Assembly: GCA_002070475.1 (NCBI GenBank)
Contig: MWDI01000017.1
Coordinates: 1-64,000, forward strand
Origin: Firmicutes bacterium ADurb.Bin146
GTDB lineage: Bacteria > Bacillota > Clostridia > DUPQ01
Direction: 5' to 3'
DNA length: 64,000 nt
A program made the translations under genes and the position numbers. Below the pieces are notes generated by a model. It did no database searches. It was not told the origin of the DNA and saw only the letters and a list, made by a program, of their open reading frames with translations. Positions 9,970 through 17,654 of this stretch are shown here, one piece after another; position 1 is the stretch's first letter; every line of letters begins with the position of its first letter.

Positions 9970-10992
9970 ATGTTTTCAGAATTAACAGAAAAATCCTCAT
10001 TCAAAGCCATGAGGGAATCCAGTTATGACAGATCAGGCGGAAATCTTGATCTAAGAAGCATAAAGCCTGGTGAGACATTAGTAATGGCGGACATAGAAGG
10101 CCCTGGGAAGATAGTTCACTGGTGGTGCACTATTGCTGCGGAAAAAATACATATGTTTAACAGAATGCTTGTATTAAGATTTTACTGGGACAATGAAGAA
10201 AAACCCAGTGTGGAGACACCAATAGGTGATTTTTTCTGTTCTGGCCATGGAATGGAAAGCGAGATAATATCTCTTCCGATTACTTCACTAAACAGGGGAA
10301 AGGGTCGTAACTGCTGGTTTGAGATGCCATTTAATAAAAGAGCTCTGATGACTATAACTAATGAAGCTGAGGAGGAAGTCCGGTCTTTTTACTGGAACAT
10401 TGACTGGCAGAAGCATGAAAGCATAAAAGAGGAAATACTATATTTTCATGCTCAGTACAAACAGGAATATCCCACAGTACAAGGCAGGGACTACAATATT
10501 TTAGAAGCTGTTGGAACTGGCAACTATGTTGGTACTGTATTAAGTGTAGAAAAGGATACCAGGCCGGGCTGGTTCGGCGAAGGAGATGAAAAGATATATA
10601 TTGATGGAGAGAATCACCCGTCCATATGGGGTACTGGGACAGAAGATTACTTTCTGACTGCATGGAGCCCTCATGTATATCATTCACCTTTTTCTGGTTT
10701 TTCCATATGGCAGGGTTGCAACCATGCAGGAGACAAGACCACAGGTTACAGATTCCATATTATGGATCCGGTACCATTCACAAAAAGCATAAAAGTAGAT
10801 ATTGAACATGCATGGACTGTGGAAAACAAGGAATTCTGTGATTTTTATTCCTCCGTGGCTTTCTGGTATCAGACAGAACCGCATGTGCCTTTTTCTTCAT
10901 TTCCTGATGCAGAAAAGAGACGGGCAGTCAGGCCTGAGGAAATAGTTTATGATAAGCACTGGCAGGATAAATGGGGAATGAAACTGGATTAA
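9970..10992 (+). CDS. GH172 family (DUF2961) glycoside hydrolase, second of a pair
   Basis: 340 residues, a clear paralogue of the upstream gene: 'ADIEGPGKI' near 40-48 followed by 'HWWCT', 'PIGDFF', 'WFGEGDE' at 201-207, 'GTGTEDYF' at 221-228, 'GFSIWQG' and a C-terminal 'VAFWYQTEPH'. The two candidate catalytic glutamates (E204, E225) lie 21 residues apart. GH172 enzymes are known to form trimers and hexamers, so the two products might assemble together, but this is inference. It has no signal peptide. It starts 5 bases after the previous stop with AGAAGG upstream, so the two are certainly cotranscribed. No transporter or regulator sits beside the pair in this window. Confidence 0.9.
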   Translation: MFSELTEKSSFKAMRESSYDRSGGNLDLRSIKPGETLVMADIEGPGKIVHWWCTIAAEKIHMFNRMLVLRFYWDNEEKPSVETPIGDFFCSGHGMESEIISLPITSLNRGKGRNCWFEMPFNKRALMTITNEAEEEVRSFYWNIDWQKHESIKEEILYFHAQYKQEYPTVQGRDYNILEAVGTGNYVGTVLSVEKDTRPGWFGEGDEKIYIDGENHPSIWGTGTEDYFLTAWSPHVYHSPFSGFSIWQGCNHAGDKTTGYRFHIMDPVPFTKSIKVDIEHAWTVENKEFCDFYSSVAFWYQTEPHVPFSSFPDAEKRRAVRPEEIVYDKHWQDKWGMKLD

Positions 10993-11007
10993 TAAAAAAG
11001 ATATTTA

Positions 11008-11016
11008 TGGTATAAT
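11008..11016 (+). promoter_or_regulatory. Extended -10 promoter of the zinc-ribbon gene
   Basis: TGGTATAAT is a perfect extended -10 element, with no good -35 box. It would give a leader of about 105 bases. The leader contains a long-range 7-bp complement, GTGCAGT (11030-11036) with ACTGCAC (11095-11101), of unknown meaning. Confidence 0.55.
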
Positions 11017-11125
11017 GTTTACATATTAAGTGCAGTGCTTGATAAATAGTATTATTTATTGTTTCACAGGATATTGTGGAAAATTTATTCTTATACTGCA
11101 CAAGACTTTATGTGGGGGTTTATAT

Positions 11126-11794
11126 ATGTTTTGTGAGAACTGCGGGACCAGACTCGATAAAGGAACAGCTTTCTGTCATAATTGCGGACACAAACAGGAG
11201 GACGCATCTTTTGAGCATGATAAATCAAATAGTCTGATAGGATTTTCAAATAGATACAGTGATCCAAGTATAATTCTTGCAGCTAAAAAAAATAAAAAAA
11301 CTTCAATAGGCTGCATGTGGATACTTGTCATTGTGCCCTTAGTCGGATTTTTACTGGCGGGTCTGTTTATTGATGAATTTGCGATGAATGAAGCTTTAAT
11401 TATCGGAGGCGGAATATCGTTTATAATGCTTCTTGTTAATCTAATAAATATTGCAGATTCAAAAAAGCCCATATGGGAAGGCCAGGTTGTGGACAAATCG
11501 GTTAAAGAAAAAAGCAAACACAGTAATTCTGATGATTCTGAGACATATACTGAATACACAACAGTAATAAAGACTTTAGCTGGCAAGAGTAAAAAAATAA
11601 CGGAAAGAGACAGCCAGAGGGATATGTATGATTATTTAAAAGTAGGTGACAGGGTAAGATATTACCCTGTTTTTGGTACTTATGAAAAGTATGATAAATC
11701 TAAGGACAGGATAATATATTGCAATGTATGTAAAATGATGAATCCGATAAAAAACGACAGATGTAAACGATGTGATAATCTATTATTTAAATGA
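11126..11794 (+). CDS. Membrane protein with N- and C-terminal zinc ribbons
   Basis: 222 residues from the ATG at 11126, chosen because GTGGGGG precedes it by seven bases and the protein then begins with the zinc ribbon 'MFCENCGTRL...FCHNCG'; an upstream in-frame start at 11030 would add 32 unlikely residues. Two membrane segments lie near residues 65-85 and 92-112. The cytoplasmic or exposed domain that follows contains 'GDRVRYYPVFGTYEKYDKSKD' style sequence, and the protein ends with a second Cys-x2-Cys pair set ('CNVCKMMN...CKRC'). Such zinc-ribbon plus membrane proteins are common in Clostridia but have no assigned function. The next gene, also ending in a zinc ribbon, is 12 bases downstream and probably in the same operon. 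Confidence 0.85.
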   Translation: MFCENCGTRLDKGTAFCHNCGHKQEDASFEHDKSNSLIGFSNRYSDPSIILAAKKNKKTSIGCMWILVIVPLVGFLLAGLFIDEFAMNEALIIGGGISFIMLLVNLINIADSKKPIWEGQVVDKSVKEKSKHSNSDDSETYTEYTTVIKTLAGKSKKITERDSQRDMYDYLKVGDRVRYYPVFGTYEKYDKSKDRIIYCNVCKMMNPIKNDRCKRCDNLLFK

Positions 11795-11806
11795 CAAGGA
11801 GGATCT

Positions 11807-12193
11807 ATGAAAAAATTTACTACACTTTATCAAGCATCGCAATACGCACTGACTCTGTGTTCGGCCTGGAAGTTTTCCACATCAAATGATTTTTATGACA
11901 CGATGAGCCTGCCGCAAATAGCAAAAACCCATGATGAGGAAAGTATAAGCGATGAAGACAGTTTTTATGTAGTGGCTGATTCAGGCGCAATAGGATTTGT
12001 TGCTGACAGTGAGGCTGATATTGACTGGTATTTCTTGTGCAGGAATAATCCTGATGAGTTACTACCAGCTGTATTTCAAGAAATCCAGCCTGTATTTCAA
12101 GAAATCCAGCAGAAGAGATTCTGTACTAACTGCGGAAAACAGGTTAAAGCTGATGCGAGGTTCTGCATATACTGCGGCTCAAAACTTTCTTAA
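11807..12193 (+). CDS. Small soluble protein with C-terminal zinc ribbon
   Basis: 128 residues. The last 25 residues form a clear zinc ribbon ('CTNCGKQV...FCIYCGSKLS'). The first 90 residues are acidic and match no family I recognise. AAGGAGG precedes the ATG. A 21-bp tandem duplication inside the gene doubles the residues VFQEIQ just before the ribbon. The stop codon overlaps the stop codon of the convergent nucleoside hydrolase gene by two bases, so there is no room for a conventional terminator between them. Confidence 0.8.
   Translation: MKKFTTLYQASQYALTLCSAWKFSTSNDFYDTMSLPQIAKTHDEESISDEDSFYVVADSGAIGFVADSEADIDWYFLCRNNPDELLPAVFQEIQPVFQEIQQKRFCTNCGKQVKADARFCIYCGSKLS
12070..12110 (+). repeat. 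21-bp tandem duplication inside a coding region
   Basis: The 20 bases starting TGTATTTCAAG at 12070 recur exactly at 12091, a period of 21. It is in frame and repeats seven codons. Confidence 0.95.
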
Positions 12194-13104
12194 TCAGCAG
12201 ATGCAGCTATTTCCAATAATTCATTTATATAATCTGATATAGCTATATTGTCAGTGTTCTTAATCATATATTTGTGCTTGCCAGAAGGGGAGGGAGTGAA
12301 TACTGTTATTCCCTCATCTGTAAATGATATGTGCCCGTTTTCTGATAGCTTGAAATATTCAGATACTCCTTCTGTTGCGAACATAACAGCAGTAAGATCC
12401 CAGGAAGGTCTTGTATTTTGCCCGTCTGTAAACAGATAATATGCCATTTTTACAGGATTGAACAAATCCGGCATATTCATTTGGGGAAATCCTGTTACTA
12501 TATCTGCACCTACTTCCAAACCTGTACAAATAATATGATTATTAAAATTATCGAAAAAATACTGGGTGGACTGGAGATTCCAAACAGCGTTAAATTCCTG
12601 CTTCTTCTGATTGAAGCATCCTGCCATTGATATGACCGCATGTACCTTCTTGTTCCATAATTCCGGATAAGCTTTTATTGCTTCACTTACAGAAAGGAAA
12701 GAGCCTATAGTGATAACTATAACTGTGTCATCTTCTGCCTTCTCAAGTATTGATTTGTACAGCTCTATGGAATTCATTACTATATTATCTTTACCATTTA
12801 ATACTGGCAGTATTTTTTCTGCAAGATACTTATTGTATTTATTCTGATCACCCAATCCGTCAAAACTTCCGAATTCCCCTATAAGTATATTTTCATATCC
12901 ATAATACTTGCAAAGAGTCTGAAGCGCTTTGGTGCCATACGGGTTTGATGTGCAGTTTACAAATCCTTTAATAGTGAAATTATATTTCTTTTGATAGTAG
13001 AATAGCAAAGCAATAGCGCCTGCATCATCACAGTCAGGACCGATATCGGTATCCAGTATGACAGTTCTTTTATTGTCTTTTAATGCTTCAAACAGTTTGT
13101 TCAT
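12190..13104 (-). CDS. Nucleoside hydrolase (IUNH family)
   Basis: 304 residues from the ATG at 13104, preceded by AGAGGAAG; the longer reading to 13152 adds 16 residues with no ribosome site. The N-terminus has the calcium-binding signature 'DTDIGPDCDDAGA', slightly different from the usual DTDPGxDDA because of an inserted Cys-Asp. Other family landmarks are 'VITIGSFLSVSEA' and 'VISMAGCF'. Enzymes of this family hydrolyse the N-glycosidic bond of ribonucleosides for salvage. No signal peptide, so cytoplasmic. It is a single gene converging on the zinc-ribbon pair and diverging from the metalloid operon. The substrate base is unknown, and the divergent metal-loop residue spacing makes a non-standard substrate possible. 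Confidence 0.85.
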   Translation of the reverse strand: MNKLFEALKDNKRTVILDTDIGPDCDDAGAIALLFYYQKKYNFTIKGFVNCTSNPYGTKALQTLCKYYGYENILIGEFGSFDGLGDQNKYNKYLAEKILPVLNGKDNIVMNSIELYKSILEKAEDDTVIVITIGSFLSVSEAIKAYPELWNKKVHAVISMAGCFNQKKQEFNAVWNLQSTQYFFDNFNNHIICTGLEVGADIVTGFPQMNMPDLFNPVKMAYYLFTDGQNTRPSWDLTAVMFATEGVSEYFKLSENGHISFTDEGITVFTPSPSGKHKYMIKNTDNIAISDYINELLEIAASAD

Positions 13105-13194
13105 ATTATCACTTCCTCTAGTTGCGATTAATAAACATGTATATATTAACACAATTACTCAAATGTAAAAAGTTTGTAAAGTTTAAATAATATA

Positions 13195-13223
13195 TTGACA
13201 GATATCTATATGTTAAATAGAAT
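13195..13223 (+). promoter_or_regulatory. Sigma-A promoter of the permease/thiol/arsC operon
   Basis: TTGACA (13195-13200), exactly 17 bases, TAGAAT (13218-13223). It is the only strong promoter ahead of the eight-gene run from 13256 to 18062. Confidence 0.8.
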
Positions 13224-13229
13224 TAACGT

Positions 13230-13245
13230 ATTGATGGTTGTCAAT
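13230..13245 (+). promoter_or_regulatory. Candidate operator: inverted repeat at the transcription start
   Basis: ATTGA-N6-TCAAT lies 7 bases downstream of the -10 box, where a repressor would block initiation. TTGA/TCAA half-sites resemble those of ArsR/SmtB regulators, but no arsR gene is in the window. Confidence 0.4.
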
Positions 13246-13255
13246 GTGAGGTTAT

Positions 13256-14269
13256 ATGGAAATACTTAAAGCAATAGGACTTTTTATACAAAATGAAATA
13301 TTAGGGATGAAGTGGCTGGACAGGCTGATAGCAGATTTACTGAGCTTGACAGGTATGGATTCTGATGCATGGTATACTGCAAGCCTTAGATTTTTTATAT
13401 ATGATGTTATAAAGATATTTATACTTCTGTCAGTACTGATTTTCATTATTTCATATATCCAAAGTTATTTCCCGCCTGAAAGGACAAAAAAAATTCTTGG
13501 TAAATTTAAGGGTCTGCCTGCTAACATACTTGCAGCACTGCTAGGGACAGTAACGCCATTCTGCTCCTGTTCATCCATACCTTTATTTATAGGGTTCACT
13601 TCAGCAGGACTTCCAGTTGGGGTTACTTTTTCTTTCCTTATCTCTTCCCCCTTAGTTGACCTGGGCTCTTTAGTGCTTTTGACAAGCATTTTCGGGTTTA
13701 GGATAGCTATTGCATATGTAATAGTCGGTCTTGTGCTTGCGGTTGTAGGAGGGACGATTATAGAGAAAACAGGGATGGAGAAGTATGTTGAACCTTTTAT
13801 AAAACAAGCTCGTTCAATTTCAATAGAAGATCAGGTACTTTCAATCAACGACAGGCTCAAATATGCATGGGAGCAGGTATCAGCAACCGTAAAAAAAGTA
13901 GCTCCGTATATTTTTATCGGAGTATTTATCGGAGCGTTGATACATAATGTAATACCAGAAGAATGGATTCAGGCAGTGTTAGGTTCGAAAAATCCATTAT
14001 CTCCTGTTTTAGCTGCTGTTGTAGGCATACCCATGTATGCGGATATATTCGGGACAATACCTATTGCAGAGGCCCTATATGCAAAAGGAGTAGGGCTTGG
14101 TACAATTTTATCATTTATGATGGGCGTAACAGCTTTATCACTGCCTTCGATTATTATGTTGAAAAAAGCTGTTAAAGCAAAACTTTTGGTTGTTTTCTGT
14201 GCTATTGTCACTGTGGGAATTATATTTATAGGTTATATTTTTAATGCATTACAGGGTTTGTTTATGTAG
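13256..14269 (+). CDS. Permease of the COG0701/ArsP-like family
   Basis: 337 residues with about eight membrane segments in two halves joined by a cytoplasmic stretch around residues 180-210. The motif 'TPFCSCSSIP' at residues 100-109 is the signature of the PF03773 permease family, whose members include ArsP (efflux of trivalent organoarsenicals) and SO_0444-type putative Cu/Zn exporters. The two cysteines of this motif (C103, C105) are the likely metal or metalloid ligands. ATG preceded by GTGAGG. It is the first gene of an operon that also holds redox proteins and an arsenate reductase, which argues for a metalloid or soft-metal substrate. Start and frame are unambiguous; substrate identity is inference. 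Confidence 0.85.
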   Translation: MEILKAIGLFIQNEILGMKWLDRLIADLLSLTGMDSDAWYTASLRFFIYDVIKIFILLSVLIFIISYIQSYFPPERTKKILGKFKGLPANILAALLGTVTPFCSCSSIPLFIGFTSAGLPVGVTFSFLISSPLVDLGSLVLLTSIFGFRIAIAYVIVGLVLAVVGGTIIEKTGMEKYVEPFIKQARSISIEDQVLSINDRLKYAWEQVSATVKKVAPYIFIGVFIGALIHNVIPEEWIQAVLGSKNPLSPVLAAVVGIPMYADIFGTIPIAEALYAKGVGLGTILSFMMGVTALSLPSIIMLKKAVKAKLLVVFCAIVTVGIIFIGYIFNALQGLFM

Positions 14270-14278
14270 GAGGTTATA

Positions 14279-15046
14279 GTGGCAAGGAAATGGTATCCGG
14301 TTATAGATTATATGGAATGTATCGAGTGCGGCATATGTTCAAAAATGTGTCCACATGAGGTTTATGATATGGACAAAACACCGACTCCGGTTGTAAAAAA
14401 TCCTGAGAACTGTGTAGATCACTGTCATGGGTGCGGTAATAAATGTCCTAAAGGAGCAATAACATATGTTGGAGATGATACAGGCTGGGTACCAAAGAAT
14501 AAAAAGGATGATACTGTATCATGTGCCGCATGCAATTCAAATTCATTAAAGAAGATACTGGTAGAATATATGTATCTGGATTTGAATGTATGTGACAGAT
14601 GCATAGGTACTGAGGAAATACTTGTAAAAGCTATGGAAGAGATAAAAGAAGAACTATACAATGCAGGATTTGAGATGATTTACAGGAAAGTTCTTATAGA
14701 TACAGAGGAAAAAGCCATAAAGCATCATTTTAACTCATCACCTTCAATAAGGGTAAATGGATATGATTTATGTGAAACGGTTCAGGAAAACCACTGCGGA
14801 TGCTGTTCGGACATTGCATGTGATTCAGTCCAGTGCAGGACATATGAGTTCGAAGGTCAGATGTATGAGATACCGCCTGTTAGAATGCTTGCTGAGTTTA
14901 TATTAAAACAAGCTTATTCAGGAAATACTATTAATACTCGAAAAATCGATTATATGTTACCAGAAAATCTTAAAATATTTTATACAGGTAAGAAAAAGAT
15001 AAATAATGCGGCATGTGGCTGCACGAGAGGATGCAACTGTGAATAA
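14279..15046 (+). CDS. Two-cluster ferredoxin fused to a DUF2703 domain
   Basis: 255 residues from a GTG with GGAGG ten bases upstream. Residues 14-24 carry Cys-x2-Cys-x2-Cys-x3-Cys-Pro and residues 45-57 Cys-x3-Cys-x2-Cys-x3-Cys-Pro, enough for two [4Fe-4S] clusters. A Cys-x2-Cys pair (82, 85) links to a DUF2703 domain starting 'VEYMYLDLNVCDRC' (C105, C108), with more cysteines at 165, 173, 175, 176, 181 and 186 and a Cys-rich tail. DUF2703 has a thioredoxin-like character and is often found beside arsenic and mercury genes. The protein has no membrane segment. It sits between an ArsP-like permease and a membrane thioredoxin. I infer an electron-delivering or metalloid-handling protein; the reaction is unknown. 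Confidence 0.8.
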   Translation: MARKWYPVIDYMECIECGICSKMCPHEVYDMDKTPTPVVKNPENCVDHCHGCGNKCPKGAITYVGDDTGWVPKNKKDDTVSCAACNSNSLKKILVEYMYLDLNVCDRCIGTEEILVKAMEEIKEELYNAGFEMIYRKVLIDTEEKAIKHHFNSSPSIRVNGYDLCETVQENHCGCCSDIACDSVQCRTYEFEGQMYEIPPVRMLAEFILKQAYSGNTINTRKIDYMLPENLKIFYTGKKKINNAACGCTRGCNCE

Positions 15047-15599
15047 CACAAATAAAACAGATAGAAAGAAACTTTTAAAAATACTTGTACCTGTCGCTAT
15101 AGTTATCCTTATAGCTGGTGTATGGGTTTTAAAGAATATAGACTTTTCAAGAAGCGATAATTTAATGAATGCCGATGTTATTGCTCCGATTGACCAAGAG
15201 CATTTTGAACTTGATGCCAAAACTTTGAATATGGATGTTCTGCTTGAGTATAATATGCCGATAATATTGGATTTCGGTTCTGATTCATGCCTGCCCTGTG
15301 TAAGTTTTTACCCTACTTTAAAAGCTATGCATAATGAGATGTACGGTAAGGTAATTATCAAATACCTGGATGTATATAAGCTTGGAGAAGAAATACAGGG
15401 TTATCCTGTATCAGTCATCCCAACTCAGATATTCATTAATGCTGATGGAACTCCATATGTGCCAAGCAGAAATATAGATATTGAATTTACCATATATAAC
15501 TACAATTCAACTGGAGAGCATGCATTCACTGCTCATGAAGGAGTTCTTTCACAAAAACAGCTGTTAGCGATTATTGAGGATATGGGGGTGGGGAAATGA
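15039..15599 (+). CDS. Membrane-anchored thioredoxin-like protein
   Basis: 186 residues from the GTG at 15039, which overlaps the previous stop by 8 bases and has GAGAGGA upstream; an ATG at 15006 in the same frame has no such site. One membrane segment at about residues 12-31 anchors a thioredoxin-fold domain outside the cell. The active site is Cys-Leu-Pro-Cys (84-87) in 'DFGSDSCLPCVSF', followed by the cis-proline region 'VSVIPTQIFIN'. Such proteins exchange electrons with CcdA, which is the next gene with an ATGA overlap. In this operon it most likely carries reducing equivalents across the membrane to an external thiol partner. Confidence 0.85.
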   Translation: MNNTNKTDRKKLLKILVPVAIVILIAGVWVLKNIDFSRSDNLMNADVIAPIDQEHFELDAKTLNMDVLLEYNMPIILDFGSDSCLPCVSFYPTLKAMHNEMYGKVIIKYLDVYKLGEEIQGYPVSVIPTQIFINADGTPYVPSRNIDIEFTIYNYNSTGEHAFTAHEGVLSQKQLLAIIEDMGVGK

Positions 15600-16285
15600 C
15601 AGAGCTTCTGGATAAAATTGCTCCACTGCTAACAGAAGTCGGCTGGTTAACTCCTGTACTTGCTCTTTTGGCGGGAGTAATTACTTCATTTATGCCATGT
15701 GCTTTGTCTACAATACCTTTGGTAGTGGGTTATGTAGGAGGTACTTCACAAAAGGATTCAAAAAAAGCTTTCAGGCTGTCCCTTATCTTTATACTTGGTA
15801 TGGCTGTAACTAATACAGGTTTAGCAGTGGCTGCGACATTGGCAGGGAAGATAGTGGGAAACACAAATCCTTGGTGGTACATCGCACTAGGAGTACTGAT
15901 GGTTTTTATGGCGCTTCAGACATGGGGTATATATGAGATAATACCCTCAAGCTATCTCATCTCAAAGAATACGAAAAAAGGCGGTATCGGCGCATTTGTT
16001 GCCGGACTTTTAGGAGGTATATTTTCCTCTCCATGTGCAACCCCTGTGCTGATCGTGCTTTTGGCTATAGTATCAATTCAAGGCAATATACTTTGGGGTA
16101 TACTGTTGTTCGTACTGTATTCAATTGGACATGGAGTCCTGTCAGTTATTGCCGGAACATCTTTAGGTTTCGTACAAAAACTTGCAGCAAACGAAAAATA
16201 CGGTAAATTCAGTAAAATACTGACTATTGGAATGGGATTTTTGATTCTGGCAATGGGGTTATATATGTTCTATCTGGGATTTTAA
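15596..16285 (+). CDS. CcdA/DsbD-type membrane electron transporter
   Basis: 229 residues, six membrane segments, with the two conserved CcdA cysteines in 'FMPCALSTIPL' (C35) and 'SSPCATPVL' (C147), placed in segments 1 and 4 as the family requires. CcdA passes electrons from cytoplasmic thioredoxin to extracytoplasmic thioredoxin-like proteins. Its partner, the membrane thioredoxin, is encoded immediately upstream with a 4-base overlap. No cytochrome c or haem-lyase genes are nearby, so cytochrome c maturation is unlikely to be the role here; a thiol supply for the permease/ArsC system is the better fit. Confidence 0.88.
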   Translation: MTELLDKIAPLLTEVGWLTPVLALLAGVITSFMPCALSTIPLVVGYVGGTSQKDSKKAFRLSLIFILGMAVTNTGLAVAATLAGKIVGNTNPWWYIALGVLMVFMALQTWGIYEIIPSSYLISKNTKKGGIGAFVAGLLGGIFSSPCATPVLIVLLAIVSIQGNILWGILLFVLYSIGHGVLSVIAGTSLGFVQKLAANEKYGKFSKILTIGMGFLILAMGLYMFYLGF

Positions 16286-16315
16286 TATTATAGGATTGAG
16301 ATAAGGAGACCAAAT

Positions 16316-16633
16316 ATGAAGATATTTGAAAAGTTCAGAAAAAAAGAAGAGAAAGCTTCATGCTGCAGTTGCTGTAGCTGCAATGAAGGAGCATCTGTAA
16401 AGGTGCTTGGAAGCGGATGCGCAAAATGCAATCAGCTGGAATCTGCAGTAAAAGAAGCATTGTCAGAATTAAATATGGATACAACTATTGATCATGTTAC
16501 AGACTTCAATCAGATTGCAGCTTATGGTGTTATGTCAACACCTGCGCTGGTCGTTGATGGTAAAGTCGTATCATATGGTAAAGTATTAAAGACTGATGAA
16601 GTTTTGAAGTTGTTGAAGAAAATCAGAGGATAA
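16316..16633 (+). CDS. Small redox-active disulfide (thioredoxin_3 type) protein, Cys-rich N-terminus
   Basis: 105 residues. The C-terminal 80 residues match the MTH895/TM0996 family of small glutaredoxin-like proteins: 'VLGSGCAKCNQL' with the Cys-x2-Cys at 35-38, and 'GVMSTPALVVDGKVV'. The N-terminus adds a lysine-rich stretch and five closely spaced cysteines (16, 17, 19, 20, 22), which looks like a soft-metal or metalloid binding tail. AAGGAG precedes the ATG by seven bases. It is cytoplasmic. Genes of this type commonly accompany PF03773 permeases, and here the gene directly precedes the split permease by a single base. Confidence 0.85.
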   Translation: MKIFEKFRKKEEKASCCSCCSCNEGASVKVLGSGCAKCNQLESAVKEALSELNMDTTIDHVTDFNQIAAYGVMSTPALVVDGKVVSYGKVLKTDEVLKLLKKIRG

Positions 16634-16634
16634 A

Positions 16635-17114
16635 ATGACTTTTACTTATGTTTTATATGCATTAGCTTTAATAGGGCTTACCTTGTCCTTATTTAAAGAT
16701 AAAAACAAGACAAAAATGGCTTTGAAAAAAGCATGGAAGTCTTTTGAGAATATACTTCCTCAATTCCTATCTATCCTTGTAATTATAGGCATTGTATTTG
16801 CTGTTTTAAGCCCTGAAACCATAACAATGCTTCTTGGAAGCAATTCAGGTTTCTTAGGTGTAATTGGAGCATCATTGATAGGAGCTATAACTCTTATACC
16901 GGGTTTTGTCGCTTTTCCTCTTGCCGCCGCTCTTTTAAATAGCGGAGCAGGATATATGCAGATAACAGCATTTGTCGCTTCCCTTATGATGGTCGGTATT
17001 GTTACTTTGCCGCTCGAGATAAAGACATTTGGAAAGAAAGCAGCGATTATAAGGAATGTTAGCGCATATGTATTTTCACTTATAGCTGCCTTGATAATGG
17101 GGGTATTATTATGA
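16635..17114 (+). CDS. Split ArsP-like permease, first half
   Basis: 159 residues, about four membrane segments. The sequence 'ILPQFLSILVIIGIVF' and 'ITLIPGFVAFPLAAALLNSGAGYMQITAFVASLMM' corresponds to half of a PF03773-type permease, which normally has about 330 residues. The 'CSCS' motif of the full-length permease at the operon start is replaced by 'LIPGFVAFP' here, so metal binding must differ. The ORF overlaps the next one by ATGA, and the two together equal one full permease. They are probably a natural two-subunit form since both frames are intact and have their own starts. Confidence 0.75.
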   Translation: MTFTYVLYALALIGLTLSLFKDKNKTKMALKKAWKSFENILPQFLSILVIIGIVFAVLSPETITMLLGSNSGFLGVIGASLIGAITLIPGFVAFPLAAALLNSGAGYMQITAFVASLMMVGIVTLPLEIKTFGKKAAIIRNVSAYVFSLIAALIMGVLL

Positions 17115-17653
17115 TTAAAAACTTTTTGAAAAGGTATTGGATTTTTTTACTTCTGGTAGTGATTAATGTTGTTTTAGGGCTCATATTCCCTGAAATAGGT
17201 GTAAAATCTTTAGATATAACAAAAAGGAATGTTATTGAAATGATGCTTGTTATTCCCCCGATATTTGTTTTACTGGGACTTTTGGATGTATGGGTAGACC
17301 GGGCAGTTATGATGAAATACACAGGTAAGGGTTCTGGTTTTAAGGGTATATTAATTGCATTTCTATTAGGTTCAGCAGCTGCAGGACCGCTTTATGCAGC
17401 TTTTCCGGTAGCGGGAGTTATGTTGAAGAAAGGAAGCAGTCTATTTAATGTGTTTATTTTCATAGGAGCTTGGTCTACTACTAAAATACCAATGCTGACA
17501 TTTGAAGCAGCAAGTCTTGGACTGCCTTTCACACTCATAAGATTAGGATTGAGCATAATAGGAATATTCATTATTGCCATTTTTACAGATAAAGCTTTAT
17601 CTAAAGAAGATAAAGAACATATATATGAACTATCAGATAAGGAAAGTAAATAA
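17111..17653 (+). CDS. Split ArsP-like permease, second half
   Basis: 180 residues, about four to five membrane segments, starting at the ATGA overlap with the first half. Landmarks are 'VIPPIFVLLGLLDVWVDRAVMMKYTGKGSG' style residues after the second segment and 'AAAGPLYAAFPVAGVMLKKG', which corresponds to the substrate-path motif of the family, again without cysteines. The C-terminal tail is charged and cytoplasmic. It presumably assembles with the preceding product. The arsenate reductase gene starts one base after its stop. Confidence 0.75.
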   Translation: MIKNFLKRYWIFLLLVVINVVLGLIFPEIGVKSLDITKRNVIEMMLVIPPIFVLLGLLDVWVDRAVMMKYTGKGSGFKGILIAFLLGSAAAGPLYAAFPVAGVMLKKGSSLFNVFIFIGAWSTTKIPMLTFEAASLGLPFTLIRLGLSIIGIFIIAIFTDKALSKEDKEHIYELSDKESK

Positions 17654-17654
17654 A

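Noticed and set aside
15596-16285. CcdA as part of cytochrome c maturation
   Set aside because: No c-type cytochrome, ResB/C or haem lyase genes are nearby; neighbours are thiol proteins, permeases and ArsC.
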